Origin: Candidatus Nanopelagicaceae bacterium
GTDB taxonomy: Bacteria; Actinomycetota; Actinomycetes; Nanopelagicales; Nanopelagicaceae
Direction of reading: 5' to 3'
NCBI GenBank assembly: GCA_023262125.1
Contig: JALRDT010000151.1
Span: 1-5,748, forward strand
DNA: 5,748 bases
Every line of letters begins with the position of its first letter. The stretch's first letter is position 1. Positions 1 through 5,528 of the stretch are shown here, piece after piece. The translations under genes and the position numbers were made by a program. The notes under the pieces were generated by a model. The model was not told where the DNA came from and did no database searches. It saw only the letters and a list, made by a program, of their open reading frames with translations.

Positions 1-2
1 CA

Positions 3-428
3 GCGACAGGTCAGATTTGTGCGAAGGTAAATTTTGCAACACCGCAAACTGTTGACTTAGCTGTCAATGCTGCCACTAAAGCATTTGAAACATGGCGACA
101 CAGTTCATTAACAAAGCGCACCCAGGTTTTATTTGCTTTTCGTGAATTAGTAAATCAAAACAAAGAGAAATTAGCGGCTCTGATTACGCAGGAGCATGGC
201 AAAGTATTAAGTGATGCCTTTGGTGAGGTAACACGTGGCCTTGAGGTTGTGGAGTTTGCTTGCGGAATCCCACATTTACTAAAGGGTGGGTTCTCCGAAG
301 AGGTTTCAACAGGTGTTGATGTTTACTCAATTCGCCAACCACTAGGACCAGTTGCAGTAATTTCACCATTTAATTTCCATTCCCCATTTGGAGCCATCGC
401 CAAAATAAGGAATAAAAACTTCAGATAA
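3..428 (+). CDS. mmsA: Methylmalonate-semialdehyde dehydrogenase, N-terminal fragment (cut at both ends)
   Basis: CoA-acylating aldehyde dehydrogenase that converts methylmalonate or malonate semialdehyde to propionyl- or acetyl-CoA in valine and myo-inositol catabolism (family knowledge). The frame is open from the first bases, so the start lies before the window. The 125 codons at 3-377 read like MmsA/IolA: ATGQICAKV near the start, then KRTQVLFAFRELV, EHGKVLSDAFGEVTRGLEVV, EFACGIPHLLKGG and VDVYSIRQPLGPVAVISPFNF. In the family the last motif continues with Pro and leads to the rest of the NAD domain and to the catalytic Cys, in a protein of about 500 residues. Here homology stops after Phe at 375-377. 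The next 16 codons are antisense to the nucleotidyltransferase on the other strand, and the frame ends at TAA 426-428. The catalytic Cys and Glu are missing, so this product could not be active. Either the gene is genuinely broken or the sequence is chimeric at this point. Family assignment is secure. Confidence 0.88.
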   Translation, partial: ATGQICAKVNFATPQTVDLAVNAATKAFETWRHSSLTKRTQVLFAFRELVNQNKEKLAALITQEHGKVLSDAFGEVTRGLEVVEFACGIPHLLKGGFSEEVSTGVDVYSIRQPLGPVAVISPFNFHSPFGAIAKIRNKNFR

Positions 429-596
429 ATATGATGTAGCCAAGACAATTCTTTTTATGCCAGCTCTTTTAGCCATTGCCAATTGATGTTCTGTGACAGG
501 CAGTGATGCAATTGGGAGCATCGGCTTAGGGCGGTGATTTGTTAGCGGGCGAAGCCTGGTGCCAAACCCGCCAACTAAGAGAATGCCCTCTGCCAT
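363..596 (-). CDS. Sugar-phosphate nucleotidyltransferase (mannose-1-phosphate guanylyltransferase-like), 3'-truncated
   Basis: Only 77 codons of a gene whose relatives (for example mycobacterial ManB/RmlA2) are about 360 residues. What remains is the start of the Rossmann-like nucleotidyltransferase domain: the NTP-binding signature VGGFGTRLRPLT at residues 8-19, PKPMLPI at 23-29, and VLATSY followed by FGDGSKWGMEIK at 51-76. In relatives this continues with Tyr and then an LGTGGAI-type motif. Here it meets Trp (366-368) and a TGA (363-365), both contributed by mmsA sequence. Intact enzymes transfer a nucleotide to a hexose-1-phosphate, making GDP-mannose or a related donor for cell-surface glycans. 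The substrate cannot be read from this fragment. The ATG at 594-596 lies 3 nt after the dapC stop, with no clear ribosome binding site, so translation is probably coupled to dapC. The catalytic Asp residues of the later part are absent, so this fragment would be inactive. Confidence 0.82.
   Translation of the reverse strand: MAEGILLVGGFGTRLRPLTNHRPKPMLPIASLPVTEHQLAMAKRAGIKRIVLATSYLSEVFIPYFGDGSKWGMEIKW
366..380. other. Junction joining two truncated genes (probable chimera or rearrangement breakpoint)
   Basis: Homology to mmsA on the plus strand and to a nucleotidyltransferase on the minus strand both end within these bases. Positions 366-377 read PFNF on the plus strand, as MmsA requires. 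Read on the minus strand, 380 down to 369 give MEIK, as expected after the nucleotidyltransferase FGDGSKWG motif. The bases tttaatttcc (369-378) fit both genes, so a microhomology of about 10 bp is inferred. No transposase, terminal repeat or target duplication is seen. Whether this is biological or an artefact cannot be decided from the sequence. Confidence 0.75.
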
Positions 597-599
597 TAT

Positions 600-1661
600 T
601 TAGCCGATTCGCCTTACTAATTCATCTATTTGAGCGTCGGTTGCAGTCATTGCAATGCGCACATGTTTGGCACCAAGTTCACCATAGAAATGGCCAGGCG
701 TCACCAAAATTCCTTGATTGGCAAACCAAGCAACTGAATCCCAGTCGCGTTCGTTTCTAGTTGCCCATAAATAAAGTCCAGCTTCGGAGTGATCAACTTT
801 AAATCCATGTTTCTCAATTGCACTTCGAACTTTAGCTTTGCGAGCGTTGTATTTATCTCGCTGAATTTCAACATGAACTTTATCGGCCAGCGCGGCAACC
901 ATTGCTCGCTGAACCGGAAGTGGGACCATCATCCCAGCGTGCTTACGTACTTCTAAGATTTTGGCAATTAATTCCTTATCGCCAATCATCATGGCAGCTC
1001 GGTAACCTGCCATTGATGAACGTTTGGAGAGCGAATGAATAGCCAAAATATTCTTATTGTTTCCGCCGGTTAACGACAAAATAGATTTAGGCGTAATCCC
1101 ATTTCCAAATTCCAAATAACATTCATCTGCAACTACGACGCGATTACCGTTGCCGCCACGAGCCCATTGGATTGCATCTACTAATTCTTTATCTGAATTA
1201 ACGCGACCGGTCGGATTTGATGGGCTATTTACCCACGCCAAATCTGCATCTGGCCAAATGTTTGCATCAAAATCGACTTTGGTTGCTTTTGTTTTTGCAA
1301 TCATCGAACCAACTAAATAAGTTGGATAAGCAATCTCCGGATAAAGAACATGCTCGCTTTCCAAAATTGTCGGTAACCAGGCCACCAACTCTTTGGAACC
1401 GATTAAAGGCAATACTCCAAATTCTCCAGATGCACCCAAGTTATTACTTGCCCAATTTGAAATTGCCTCTCTAAGCTCTAAGGTGCCAGCGGTTACTGGA
1501 TAACTCGGAGAATTTGATGCTTTTTGAAGAGCTTCCTGAATGAAATCAGGAGTGGGGTCTACTGGTGTTCCTTGAGAGAGATCAATCAAACCAGAAGGAT
1601 GCGCTTTTGCCTTATCACCATAAGGAGCTAACGCATCCCAAGGAAAATCTGGAAGCTTCAA
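600..1661 (-). CDS. dapC: Succinyldiaminopimelate transaminase (class I/II aminotransferase)
   Basis: PLP-dependent aminotransferase of 353 residues. In the family it converts N-succinyl-2-amino-6-ketopimelate to N-succinyl-LL-diaminopimelate with glutamate as donor, in lysine and peptidoglycan precursor synthesis in the cytosol. The N-terminus LPDFPWDALAPYG followed by DLSQGTPVDPTP (28-39) is typical of actinobacterial DapC. Fold-type I landmarks are NSPSNPTG at 145-152 (Asn149), ADECY at 178-182 with Asp179 for the pyridine nitrogen, SLSKRS at 210-215 with Lys213 as Schiff-base lysine, and HVRIAMT at 333-339 with Arg335 for the substrate carboxylate. The start is TTG (1659-1661): an in-frame TAA directly precedes it and the next in-frame Met is residue 120, so no longer or ATG-initiated version fits. 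It lies 27 nt downstream of fdxA and 3 nt upstream of the nucleotidyltransferase, in one probable operon. The fdxA-dapC order is also seen in other actinobacteria. A related N-acetyl or broad-specificity aminotransferase is the main alternative. Confidence 0.87.
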   Translation of the reverse strand: MKLPDFPWDALAPYGDKAKAHPSGLIDLSQGTPVDPTPDFIQEALQKASNSPSYPVTAGTLELREAISNWASNNLGASGEFGVLPLIGSKELVAWLPTILESEHVLYPEIAYPTYLVGSMIAKTKATKVDFDANIWPDADLAWVNSPSNPTGRVNSDKELVDAIQWARGGNGNRVVVADECYLEFGNGITPKSILSLTGGNNKNILAIHSLSKRSSMAGYRAAMMIGDKELIAKILEVRKHAGMMVPLPVQRAMVAALADKVHVEIQRDKYNARKAKVRSAIEKHGFKVDHSEAGLYLWATRNERDWDSVAWFANQGILVTPGHFYGELGAKHVRIAMTATDAQIDELVRRIG

Positions 1662-1688
1662 TTAAGTTGCTTTTGCTCTAATTACTTT

Positions 1689-2003
1689 TTACTTTGGTGG
1701 AAGATTCTTAACAAACTCTGGATCAAAATCTTTCTTGCCAACCTTTGCCGCGCCACCAGGAGAACCCAATTCAATGAAGAAGAGTGGAGCTTTTTCGCGA
1801 AATTCGCCTAAATTCTCTGGGACATCATCTTCATAATAGATTGCTTCAACAGGACAAACAGGTTCGCAAGCGCCACAATCGACGCACTCATCTGGGTGGA
1901 TGTAAAGCATGCGATCGCCTTCGTATATGCAATCTACCGGGCATTCATCGATGCAGGATTTGTCTTTGACGTCTACACAAGGTTCAGCGATTACGTAAGT
2001 CAT
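1689..2003 (-). CDS. fdxA: 7Fe ferredoxin ([3Fe-4S][4Fe-4S])
   Basis: Small cytosolic electron carrier of 104 residues. From the chosen start MTYVIAEPC, the cysteines are Cys9, Cys17, Cys21, Cys25, Cys40, Cys43, Cys46 and Cys50. The spacing C-x7-C-x3-C-P, then C-x2-C-x2-C-x3-C-P, is that of Azotobacter-type 7Fe ferredoxins. By analogy, Cys9/17/50 bind the 3Fe-4S cluster and Cys21/40/43/46 the 4Fe-4S cluster, with Cys25 free. The tail with an acidic stretch (EDDVPE) and [14 protein letters not shown] is usual for actinobacterial FdxA. An upstream in-frame GTG at 2019-2021 would add MGRIRG. The ATG at 2001-2003 is preferred because the family begins MTYVI and because a TAGAAT hexamer sits 7 nt before it. 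It is the first gene of the apparent fdxA-dapC-nucleotidyltransferase operon and is divergent from the GNAT gene. Likely partners (P450s or oxidoreductases) are not in the window. Confidence 0.95.
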   Translation of the reverse strand: MTYVIAEPCVDVKDKSCIDECPVDCIYEGDRMLYIHPDECVDCGACEPVCPVEAIYYEDDVPENLGEFREKAPLFFIELGSPGGAAKVGKKDFDPEFVKNLPPK

Positions 2004-2010
2004 GCCGCGA

Positions 2011-2016
2011 ATTCTA
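2011..2016 (-). promoter_or_regulatory. Predicted -10 element for leaderless fdxA transcript
   Basis: On the minus strand this hexamer reads TAGAAT, a match to the actinobacterial TAnnnT -10 consensus, and it ends exactly 7 nt before the fdxA ATG at 2003. That spacing places the transcription start at or beside the A of the start codon. No convincing -35 is seen and no strong Shine-Dalgarno precedes the ATG, which fits a leaderless message. Predicted from sequence only. Confidence 0.55.
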
Positions 2017-2042
2017 CCCACTCAATCCAAGGCTGCGGGCTT

Positions 2043-2048
2043 TACTAT
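2043..2048 (+). promoter_or_regulatory. Predicted -10 element for leaderless GNAT-gene transcript
   Basis: TACTAT matches TAnnnT and ends 6 nt before the GTG at 2055. It supports that GTG as the real start and a leaderless transcript. It shares the 51-bp divergent gap with the fdxA -10 on the opposite strand, so the two promoters lie back to back. No clear -35 or Shine-Dalgarno was found. Confidence 0.5.
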
Positions 2049-2054
2049 TCATGC

Positions 2055-2972
2055 GTGGCAGAGATTTCAGATAGTGATATTGGCAAAAGGGTAACCATTC
2101 GCCTGCACGATGAGCCCGGCTACCGAGACATTGTTGGCCACCTGCTCTCTTCAACTTCGCTCAAGAATCGCCATGGCCAAATAGTTAACTTTGATCCGAA
2201 GAAGATTCATCTTTGGCGAGAGATTGTTGAAGTTCCCCGAACTGCAACTTCTGGGGCGCCTTTCTCGATGCGTGTTAATGATTTAGAACGAATCGCCAAT
2301 CGAACTTGGGTTGCCAAAGAGGAATTTGAAATCGGAAATTGGATTTTCAGAGCAGATGTTGGCATCACCCGTAGAGCAAATTCAGCGTTAATTCTTGGTA
2401 ACGATAACCATATTGATCAATTAATTTCCTGGTATCAAACACGAAATCTGCAACCAACCGTTTCTTTAGTGCCCGCTTTAAACGAAAAATTAGATGAAGT
2501 TTTAGAGAAAAGTGGCTTTGAGAAATTACTGGATTTAGAAGTTATGGTTAAAGATCCAATTAATGCTAAAGCTGCTTTCGATTATGAAGTCTATGAGAAA
2601 CCAAGTAAGGAATGGCTCGCAGTTCATAAGGATGAGCAGATTTTGCCATTGTTAAATCGAACTTCCTCAAAATATATTCAAATAACGAATGACCAAGAAT
2701 TAATTGCAATTGGCCGAATCGCCTTTGCTGACGATTGGGCGGTTATTTCAAGAATTTGGGTGACTCCAGATCTACGTGGACAAGGTTTTGGTCGAAAGAT
2801 GTTACAAGCTTTAGAAAATGAATCAAATGGCGCGAAACTAGCTCTACAAGTGCGTCAAGAAAATATCGAAGCTTACGAACTATATAAATCTGCTGGCTAT
2901 TTAAACCATCACAGCTGCAGGTTTAGAGCTCTACCCCAGCAAATAAATCAATCTCATAATTTGCATCATTAA
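2055..2972 (+). CDS. GNAT acetyltransferase with SH3-like N-terminal domain (Rv0428c / CG3035 N-acetylglutamate synthase family)
   Basis: A 305-residue protein. Residues 9-57 (GKRVTIRLHDEPG, DIVGHLLS and KIHLWREIVEV) resemble the small SH3-like barrel that opens actinobacterial Rv0428c-type proteins. A middle region follows, then a C-terminal GNAT fold: the acetyl-CoA loop VTPDLRGQGFG ends with RGQGFG at 241-246, and the last conserved block is LQVRQENIEAYELYKSAGY at 264-282. The length matches Rv0428c (about 302). A Corynebacterium member, Cg3035, has been reported as an N-acetylglutamate synthase for arginine synthesis; whether this protein has that substrate is inference. The open frame extends back to 1896, but that part is antisense to fdxA. 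The GTG at 2055 is chosen because it precedes the first conserved residues and follows a TACTAT hexamer by 6 nt. No ATG is available near this point in frame. The last 15 or so residues run past the family's usual end into the antisense of mshB. Confidence 0.82.
   Translation: MAEISDSDIGKRVTIRLHDEPGYRDIVGHLLSSTSLKNRHGQIVNFDPKKIHLWREIVEVPRTATSGAPFSMRVNDLERIANRTWVAKEEFEIGNWIFRADVGITRRANSALILGNDNHIDQLISWYQTRNLQPTVSLVPALNEKLDEVLEKSGFEKLLDLEVMVKDPINAKAAFDYEVYEKPSKEWLAVHKDEQILPLLNRTSSKYIQITNDQELIAIGRIAFADDWAVISRIWVTPDLRGQGFGRKMLQALENESNGAKLALQVRQENIEAYELYKSAGYLNHHSCRFRALPQQINQSHNLHH
2923..2972. other. 50-bp convergent overlap of GNAT gene and mshB 3' ends
   Basis: The GNAT frame ends at TAA 2970-2972, inside the last codons of mshB, whose stop is at 2923-2925 on the minus strand. 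The mshB end (DLFAGVEL) is family-typical, whereas the GNAT tail after HHSCRFRAL looks like simple run-on to the first stop. No room exists for a bidirectional terminator; only a 10-bp perfect palindrome, tagagctcta (2924-2933), is seen, and it lacks a T-tract. Confidence 0.85.
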
Positions 2973-3765
2973 ATGGAGCAGATTTACTGCCTTTAACTAG
3001 GGTGTAATACTCATCAGCAAACACTTTTACTCCAAGATTATTTGAGAGCGCAAAAAAAGGCCCATCCACGGTTATTTGAGTGGCATGAGCTTTCATTGCC
3101 GCCATTTTCTTTTCAACTTGATTTGGCGCATGAATTACAGCGCTTACAAAGGAATCATCTTTAACAAAAGGAAGTTCATCAATACTTTCACTACCGAAAA
3201 AATCACTACCTAGTTCTTTCATGGCCGCCATACCTTCTGCAACAACTGATTTAGGCATGATGTTCCAATAGATTTTCTGTATTTTCCATTTAGATAATTC
3301 GGCGGCTCGCATTGCGACTCTATTTGCTTGAATATGGTCTGGATGACCATAACCACCGTTCTCATCATAAGTAATGAGAATTTGTGGTCTTATTTCTTCA
3401 ATTATCGCTGCCAATTTAAGCGCAGCTTGATCGATATCCGCATTCCAAAAACAGTTCGGATTTTCATTTGGCGCTGTTCCCATCATGCCACTATCACGAT
3501 AGTTGCCAAGAAAGCGGTGGTCAGTTACGCCAAGTATTTTCATAGCATTTGCCAATTCAATTTCGCGATGTGAACCTAACTTATCTTCTGCAGAACTAGC
3601 TAAATGGGCTAGTTCTGGCACTAAAACTTCGCCTTCTTCGCCTCGAGTGCAGGTAATTAAAGTCACCGCAACTCCATCATCAACCATCTTCGCCATAGTT
3701 GCACCATTGTTGATGGTCTCATCATCCGGATGTGCATGAACAAAAATTGCACGTTTATTGCTCAT
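2923..3765 (-). CDS. mshB: Mycothiol precursor deacetylase MshB (N-acetyl-GlcN-Ins deacetylase)
   Basis: Zinc-dependent deacetylase of the LmbE/PIG-L fold, 280 residues. It removes acetate from GlcNAc-Ins, giving the GlcN-Ins that MshC then joins to cysteine in mycothiol synthesis. Seen in sequence: AHPDDE at 11-16 (His12 and Asp15 as zinc ligands, Asp14 as catalytic base by analogy with the M. tuberculosis enzyme), CTRGEEGEV at 39-47, NYRDSGMMG at 88-96, and YGHPDH at 139-144, where His144 matches the third zinc ligand and His141 the second active-site His. The GEEGEV and YRDSGM motifs favour MshB over the mycothiol conjugate amidase Mca, the closest alternative. The ATG at 3763-3765 overlaps the moeZ stop (ATGA) and is preceded by a purine-rich GGAAGAGAG. 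An upstream TTG at 3781-3783 in the same frame is less likely. The C-terminus DLFAG is typical. Transcribed after moeZ. Confidence 0.9.
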   Translation of the reverse strand: MSNKRAIFVHAHPDDETINNGATMAKMVDDGVAVTLITCTRGEEGEVLVPELAHLASSAEDKLGSHREIELANAMKILGVTDHRFLGNYRDSGMMGTAPNENPNCFWNADIDQAALKLAAIIEEIRPQILITYDENGGYGHPDHIQANRVAMRAAELSKWKIQKIYWNIMPKSVVAEGMAAMKELGSDFFGSESIDELPFVKDDSFVSAVIHAPNQVEKKMAAMKAHATQITVDGPFFALSNNLGVKVFADEYYTLVKGSKSAPFNDANYEIDLFAGVEL

Positions 3766-4892
3766 CTTTGACTCTCTTCCCAAGCAAGAATTCCGCCTTT
3801 TAAATGGCTTGAATTAGTAAAGCCTGCAGCCCGAAGTAAAGACAAGCAATTATCTGAACGAATTCCGCTACGACAATACAAGATAATTTCCCGGTCAGTA
3901 GGAAGTGACGAAAATACACTTCCGTCTTCGAAATTGATTTTTGGAATCAATTTTGCTCCAGAAATTGAGGAGACTGAGAATTCTTCGGGTTCGCGCACGT
4001 CAATTAGTAAATAATTGTTATTTTTCGCCTTTAATTCGGCTGGAGTAATTGCATAGTTAATTCCGCAAAACTCTTCATAATCTGGAAGAAGATTTTTTTG
4101 ATTGCCATTACAAATTGGGCAGTTAGGGCTTTTCTTGATTTCTAAATTTCGATAAGAATTCTCTAAAGCATCGTAAATTAATAAATTACCTAATAAGTTT
4201 CTACCAATTCCTGTAATTAATTTAATTGCTTCATTTGTTTGAATAGAACCGATAGATCCACAGAGCACTCCAAGCACTCCACCTTCAGCGCAACTAGGTA
4301 CGCTTCCAGGTGTTGGAGGTGAGGGATGAAGGCATCTGTAGCATGGGCCTTCTTTGGACCAGAAGACTGATACTTGGCCATCAAAACGGTAAATGCTTCC
4401 CCAAATATATGGCTTGCCCAGAAGTGCCGCTGTGTCATTAATCAAATATCTTGTCGCAAAGTTATCTGTGCAATCGATTATTAAATCGTATTCAGCAAAT
4501 ACTTCCAATGCATTGTGATTTTCTAATCTAAATTCGTGTAAATTAATTTTTACATCGGGGTTGAGAGCTTCAGCTTTCTCTTTGGCGCTTCGGGCTTTAC
4601 TTTTCCCAACATCAGCTTGGGTATGAATTATTTGACGTTGAAGATTTGAAACTTCAACTTTGTCAAAATCTAAAATACCTATCTGTCCAATTCCAGCGGC
4701 CGCCAAATACAAAATAGTTGGTGAACCTAAACCACCTGCTCCAATGCATAGGACTTTGGCATTAACAATTCGCTGTTGACCGACCATATCAATATCTGGA
4801 ATCAGGATGTGGCGCGAATATCTTTCTTTTTCTTCGCCAGTTAATGCGCGTCCTGGTTCGATCAGCGCTTTCATATCAAGCAATTCTGCCAT
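3762..4892 (-). CDS. moeZ: MoeZ: sulfur-carrier adenylyltransferase/sulfurtransferase (MoeB/ThiF domain plus rhodanese domain)
   Basis: A 376-residue two-domain protein. Family role: it adenylates the C-terminal Gly of a ThiS/MoaD/CysO-type carrier and transfers persulfide sulfur from its rhodanese domain, giving a thiocarboxylate for thiamine, molybdopterin or CysO-dependent cysteine synthesis. The E1-like domain (20-255) shows RYSRHILIPD at 24-33, the nucleotide loop GAGGLG at 51-56, SNLQRQ at 82-87, DCTDNFATRYL at 140-150, SIYRFDGQ at 166-173 and PSCAEGGVLG at 199-208 with Cys201. Two CxxC pairs (CYRC 184-187, CPIC 258-261) form a structural zinc site. The rhodanese domain (about 281-374) has LLIDVREPEEF and the active loop CRSGIRS, with Cys340 as persulfide cysteine. 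ATG 4892 gives a family-like length; an in-frame ATG at 4872-4874 (Met7) is also possible. It is divergent from tetR by 13 bp and overlaps mshB by 4 bp. The carrier protein is not in the window. Confidence 0.92.
   Translation of the reverse strand: MAELLDMKALIEPGRALTGEEKERYSRHILIPDIDMVGQQRIVNAKVLCIGAGGLGSPTILYLAAAGIGQIGILDFDKVEVSNLQRQIIHTQADVGKSKARSAKEKAEALNPDVKINLHEFRLENHNALEVFAEYDLIIDCTDNFATRYLINDTAALLGKPYIWGSIYRFDGQVSVFWSKEGPCYRCLHPSPPTPGSVPSCAEGGVLGVLCGSIGSIQTNEAIKLITGIGRNLLGNLLIYDALENSYRNLEIKKSPNCPICNGNQKNLLPDYEEFCGINYAITPAELKAKNNNYLLIDVREPEEFSVSSISGAKLIPKINFEDGSVFSSLPTDREIILYCRSGIRSDNCLSLLRAAGFTNSSHLKGGILAWEESQR
3772..3780 (-). promoter_or_regulatory. mshB: Ribosome binding site that sets the mshB start
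   Basis: On the minus strand the bases read GGAAGAGAG and end 6 nt before the ATG at 3765, inside the last codons of moeZ. This strong purine tract supports ATG 3765 over the in-frame TTG at 3783. It indicates re-initiation or independent ribosome loading at the ATGA overlap. Confidence 0.6.
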
Positions 4893-4898
4893 TAAGAT
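4893..4898 (+). promoter_or_regulatory. Predicted -10 element for leaderless tetR transcript
   Basis: TAAGAT fits TAnnnT and ends exactly 7 nt before the tetR ATG at 4906. It directly abuts the moeZ start codon (4890-4892, minus strand), so a regulator bound here would also affect the start region of moeZ. No Shine-Dalgarno precedes tetR, in keeping with a leaderless message. No comparable hexamer at the right spacing was found for moeZ, whose promoter must overlap tetR if it starts here. Confidence 0.5.
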
Positions 4899-4905
4899 GT
4901 AACCA

Positions 4906-5511
4906 ATGAGTAACGATAAGGCCAGACTTCCGCGCGATGAACGTCGCGCTCAATTATTGGCAGCGGCGCTAGAAGTATTTACTGCAGCGGGATATCACTC
5001 AGCGGCCATGGATGAAATCGCAGATCGAGCTGGCGTGAGCAAGCCAGTTTTATATCAGCACTTCCCTTCTAAATTAGATTTATATTTGGCGGTTCTAGAT
5101 ACCCATATCGACTCTTTAGTGTTTGCAATTCAACGCGCCATACAGTCCACTCCTGATAATGCAAAGCGAGTTCAAGCAACTATTGGTGCATATTTTGATT
5201 TCATTGAAGCCGAAGGCGAAGCATTTCGATTGTTATTTGAAAGCGATATGAACGTCGAACCTGCAGTTCGTGAAAGATTAAATCGCATGACTTATGACTG
5301 CGCTGCAGCAGTATCTGCAGTTATCTCACTCGATACTGGTTTACCTCAAGAAGCTGCAATGTTGTTAGGTGTTGGATTAATTGGAAGCGCCCAAGTAACA
5401 GCACGTCATTGGCTTGAGCGAGATTCAAAATTGAGCCGTGAGCAAGCTCAAGCTCTAGCTACTAATATTATTTGGAGAGGTATTTCCGGATTTCCTCGCA
5501 ATGAAAACTAG
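4906..5511 (+). CDS. TetR/AcrR family transcriptional regulator
   Basis: A 201-residue DNA-binding regulator. The N-terminal TetR domain has RLPRDERRAQLLAAALEVF at 7-25, then the helix-turn-helix at about 34-53 (MDEIADRAGVSKPVLYQHF), followed by the usual PSKLDLYLAVLD. The C-terminal ligand/dimer domain (about 65-195) is mostly helical and not informative about the ligand. The position, divergent from moeZ and followed by a DUF3107 gene, matches Mycobacterium Rv3208 with Rv3208A, so it is likely the orthologue; its targets are not apparent from the sequence. Start ATG 4906 is chosen because the family begins a few residues before the LPRxERR motif and because of the well-placed TAAGAT. The 13-bp gap to moeZ means the two genes share their control region, so self-repression and control of moeZ are both plausible. 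Confidence 0.88.
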   Translation: MSNDKARLPRDERRAQLLAAALEVFTAAGYHSAAMDEIADRAGVSKPVLYQHFPSKLDLYLAVLDTHIDSLVFAIQRAIQSTPDNAKRVQATIGAYFDFIEAEGEAFRLLFESDMNVEPAVRERLNRMTYDCAAAVSAVISLDTGLPQEAAMLLGVGLIGSAQVTARHWLERDSKLSREQAQALATNIIWRGISGFPRNEN

Positions 5512-5515
5512 AAAT

Positions 5516-5520
5516 GAAGG
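5516..5520 (+). promoter_or_regulatory. Ribosome binding site of the DUF3107 gene
   Basis: GAAGG ends 8 nt before the ATG at 5529 in the 17-bp gap after tetR. It is one of the clearest Shine-Dalgarno sites in the window. Its presence fits translation from a tetR-DUF3107 bicistronic message, in contrast to the leaderless starts predicted elsewhere. Confidence 0.6.
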
Positions 5521-5528
5521 TTAATTAA

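Noticed and set aside
363..596. Reading the 77-residue nucleotidyltransferase fragment as a genuine small protein.
   Set aside because: It ends mid-domain exactly where the opposite-strand gene also breaks, and its final Trp and stop codon come from mmsA sequence, so truncation is the simpler explanation.
539..760. Plus-strand open frame across the dapC/nucleotidyltransferase boundary.
   Set aside because: Antisense to two recognised genes, with no homology seen.
701..898. Small minus-strand open frame inside dapC (65 codons).
   Set aside because: It lies in another frame of a well-supported aminotransferase and shows no recognisable motif; a shadow frame.
1217..1474. Plus-strand open frame of 85 codons inside dapC.
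   Set aside because: Antisense to the conserved PLP-enzyme core, and the composition looks like noise.
2019..2021. GTG as the fdxA start (six residues longer).
   Set aside because: The family begins at MTYVI, and the TAGAAT hexamer lies between this GTG and the ATG, so transcription would start after the GTG.
1896..2054. Upstream extension of the GNAT reading frame (53 extra codons from the ATG at 1896).
   Set aside because: It is antisense to the N-terminus of fdxA, shows no family similarity, and would remove the divergent promoter region. The conserved part starts just after the GTG at 2055.
2924..2933. Palindrome tagagctcta as a terminator for the convergent genes.
   Set aside because: Only 5-bp arms with no loop, no T-tract, and located inside coding sequence on both strands.
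3328..3739. Two plus-strand open frames (81 and 78 codons) inside mshB.
   Set aside because: Both are antisense to conserved mshB sequence, lack motifs and have no ribosome binding site.
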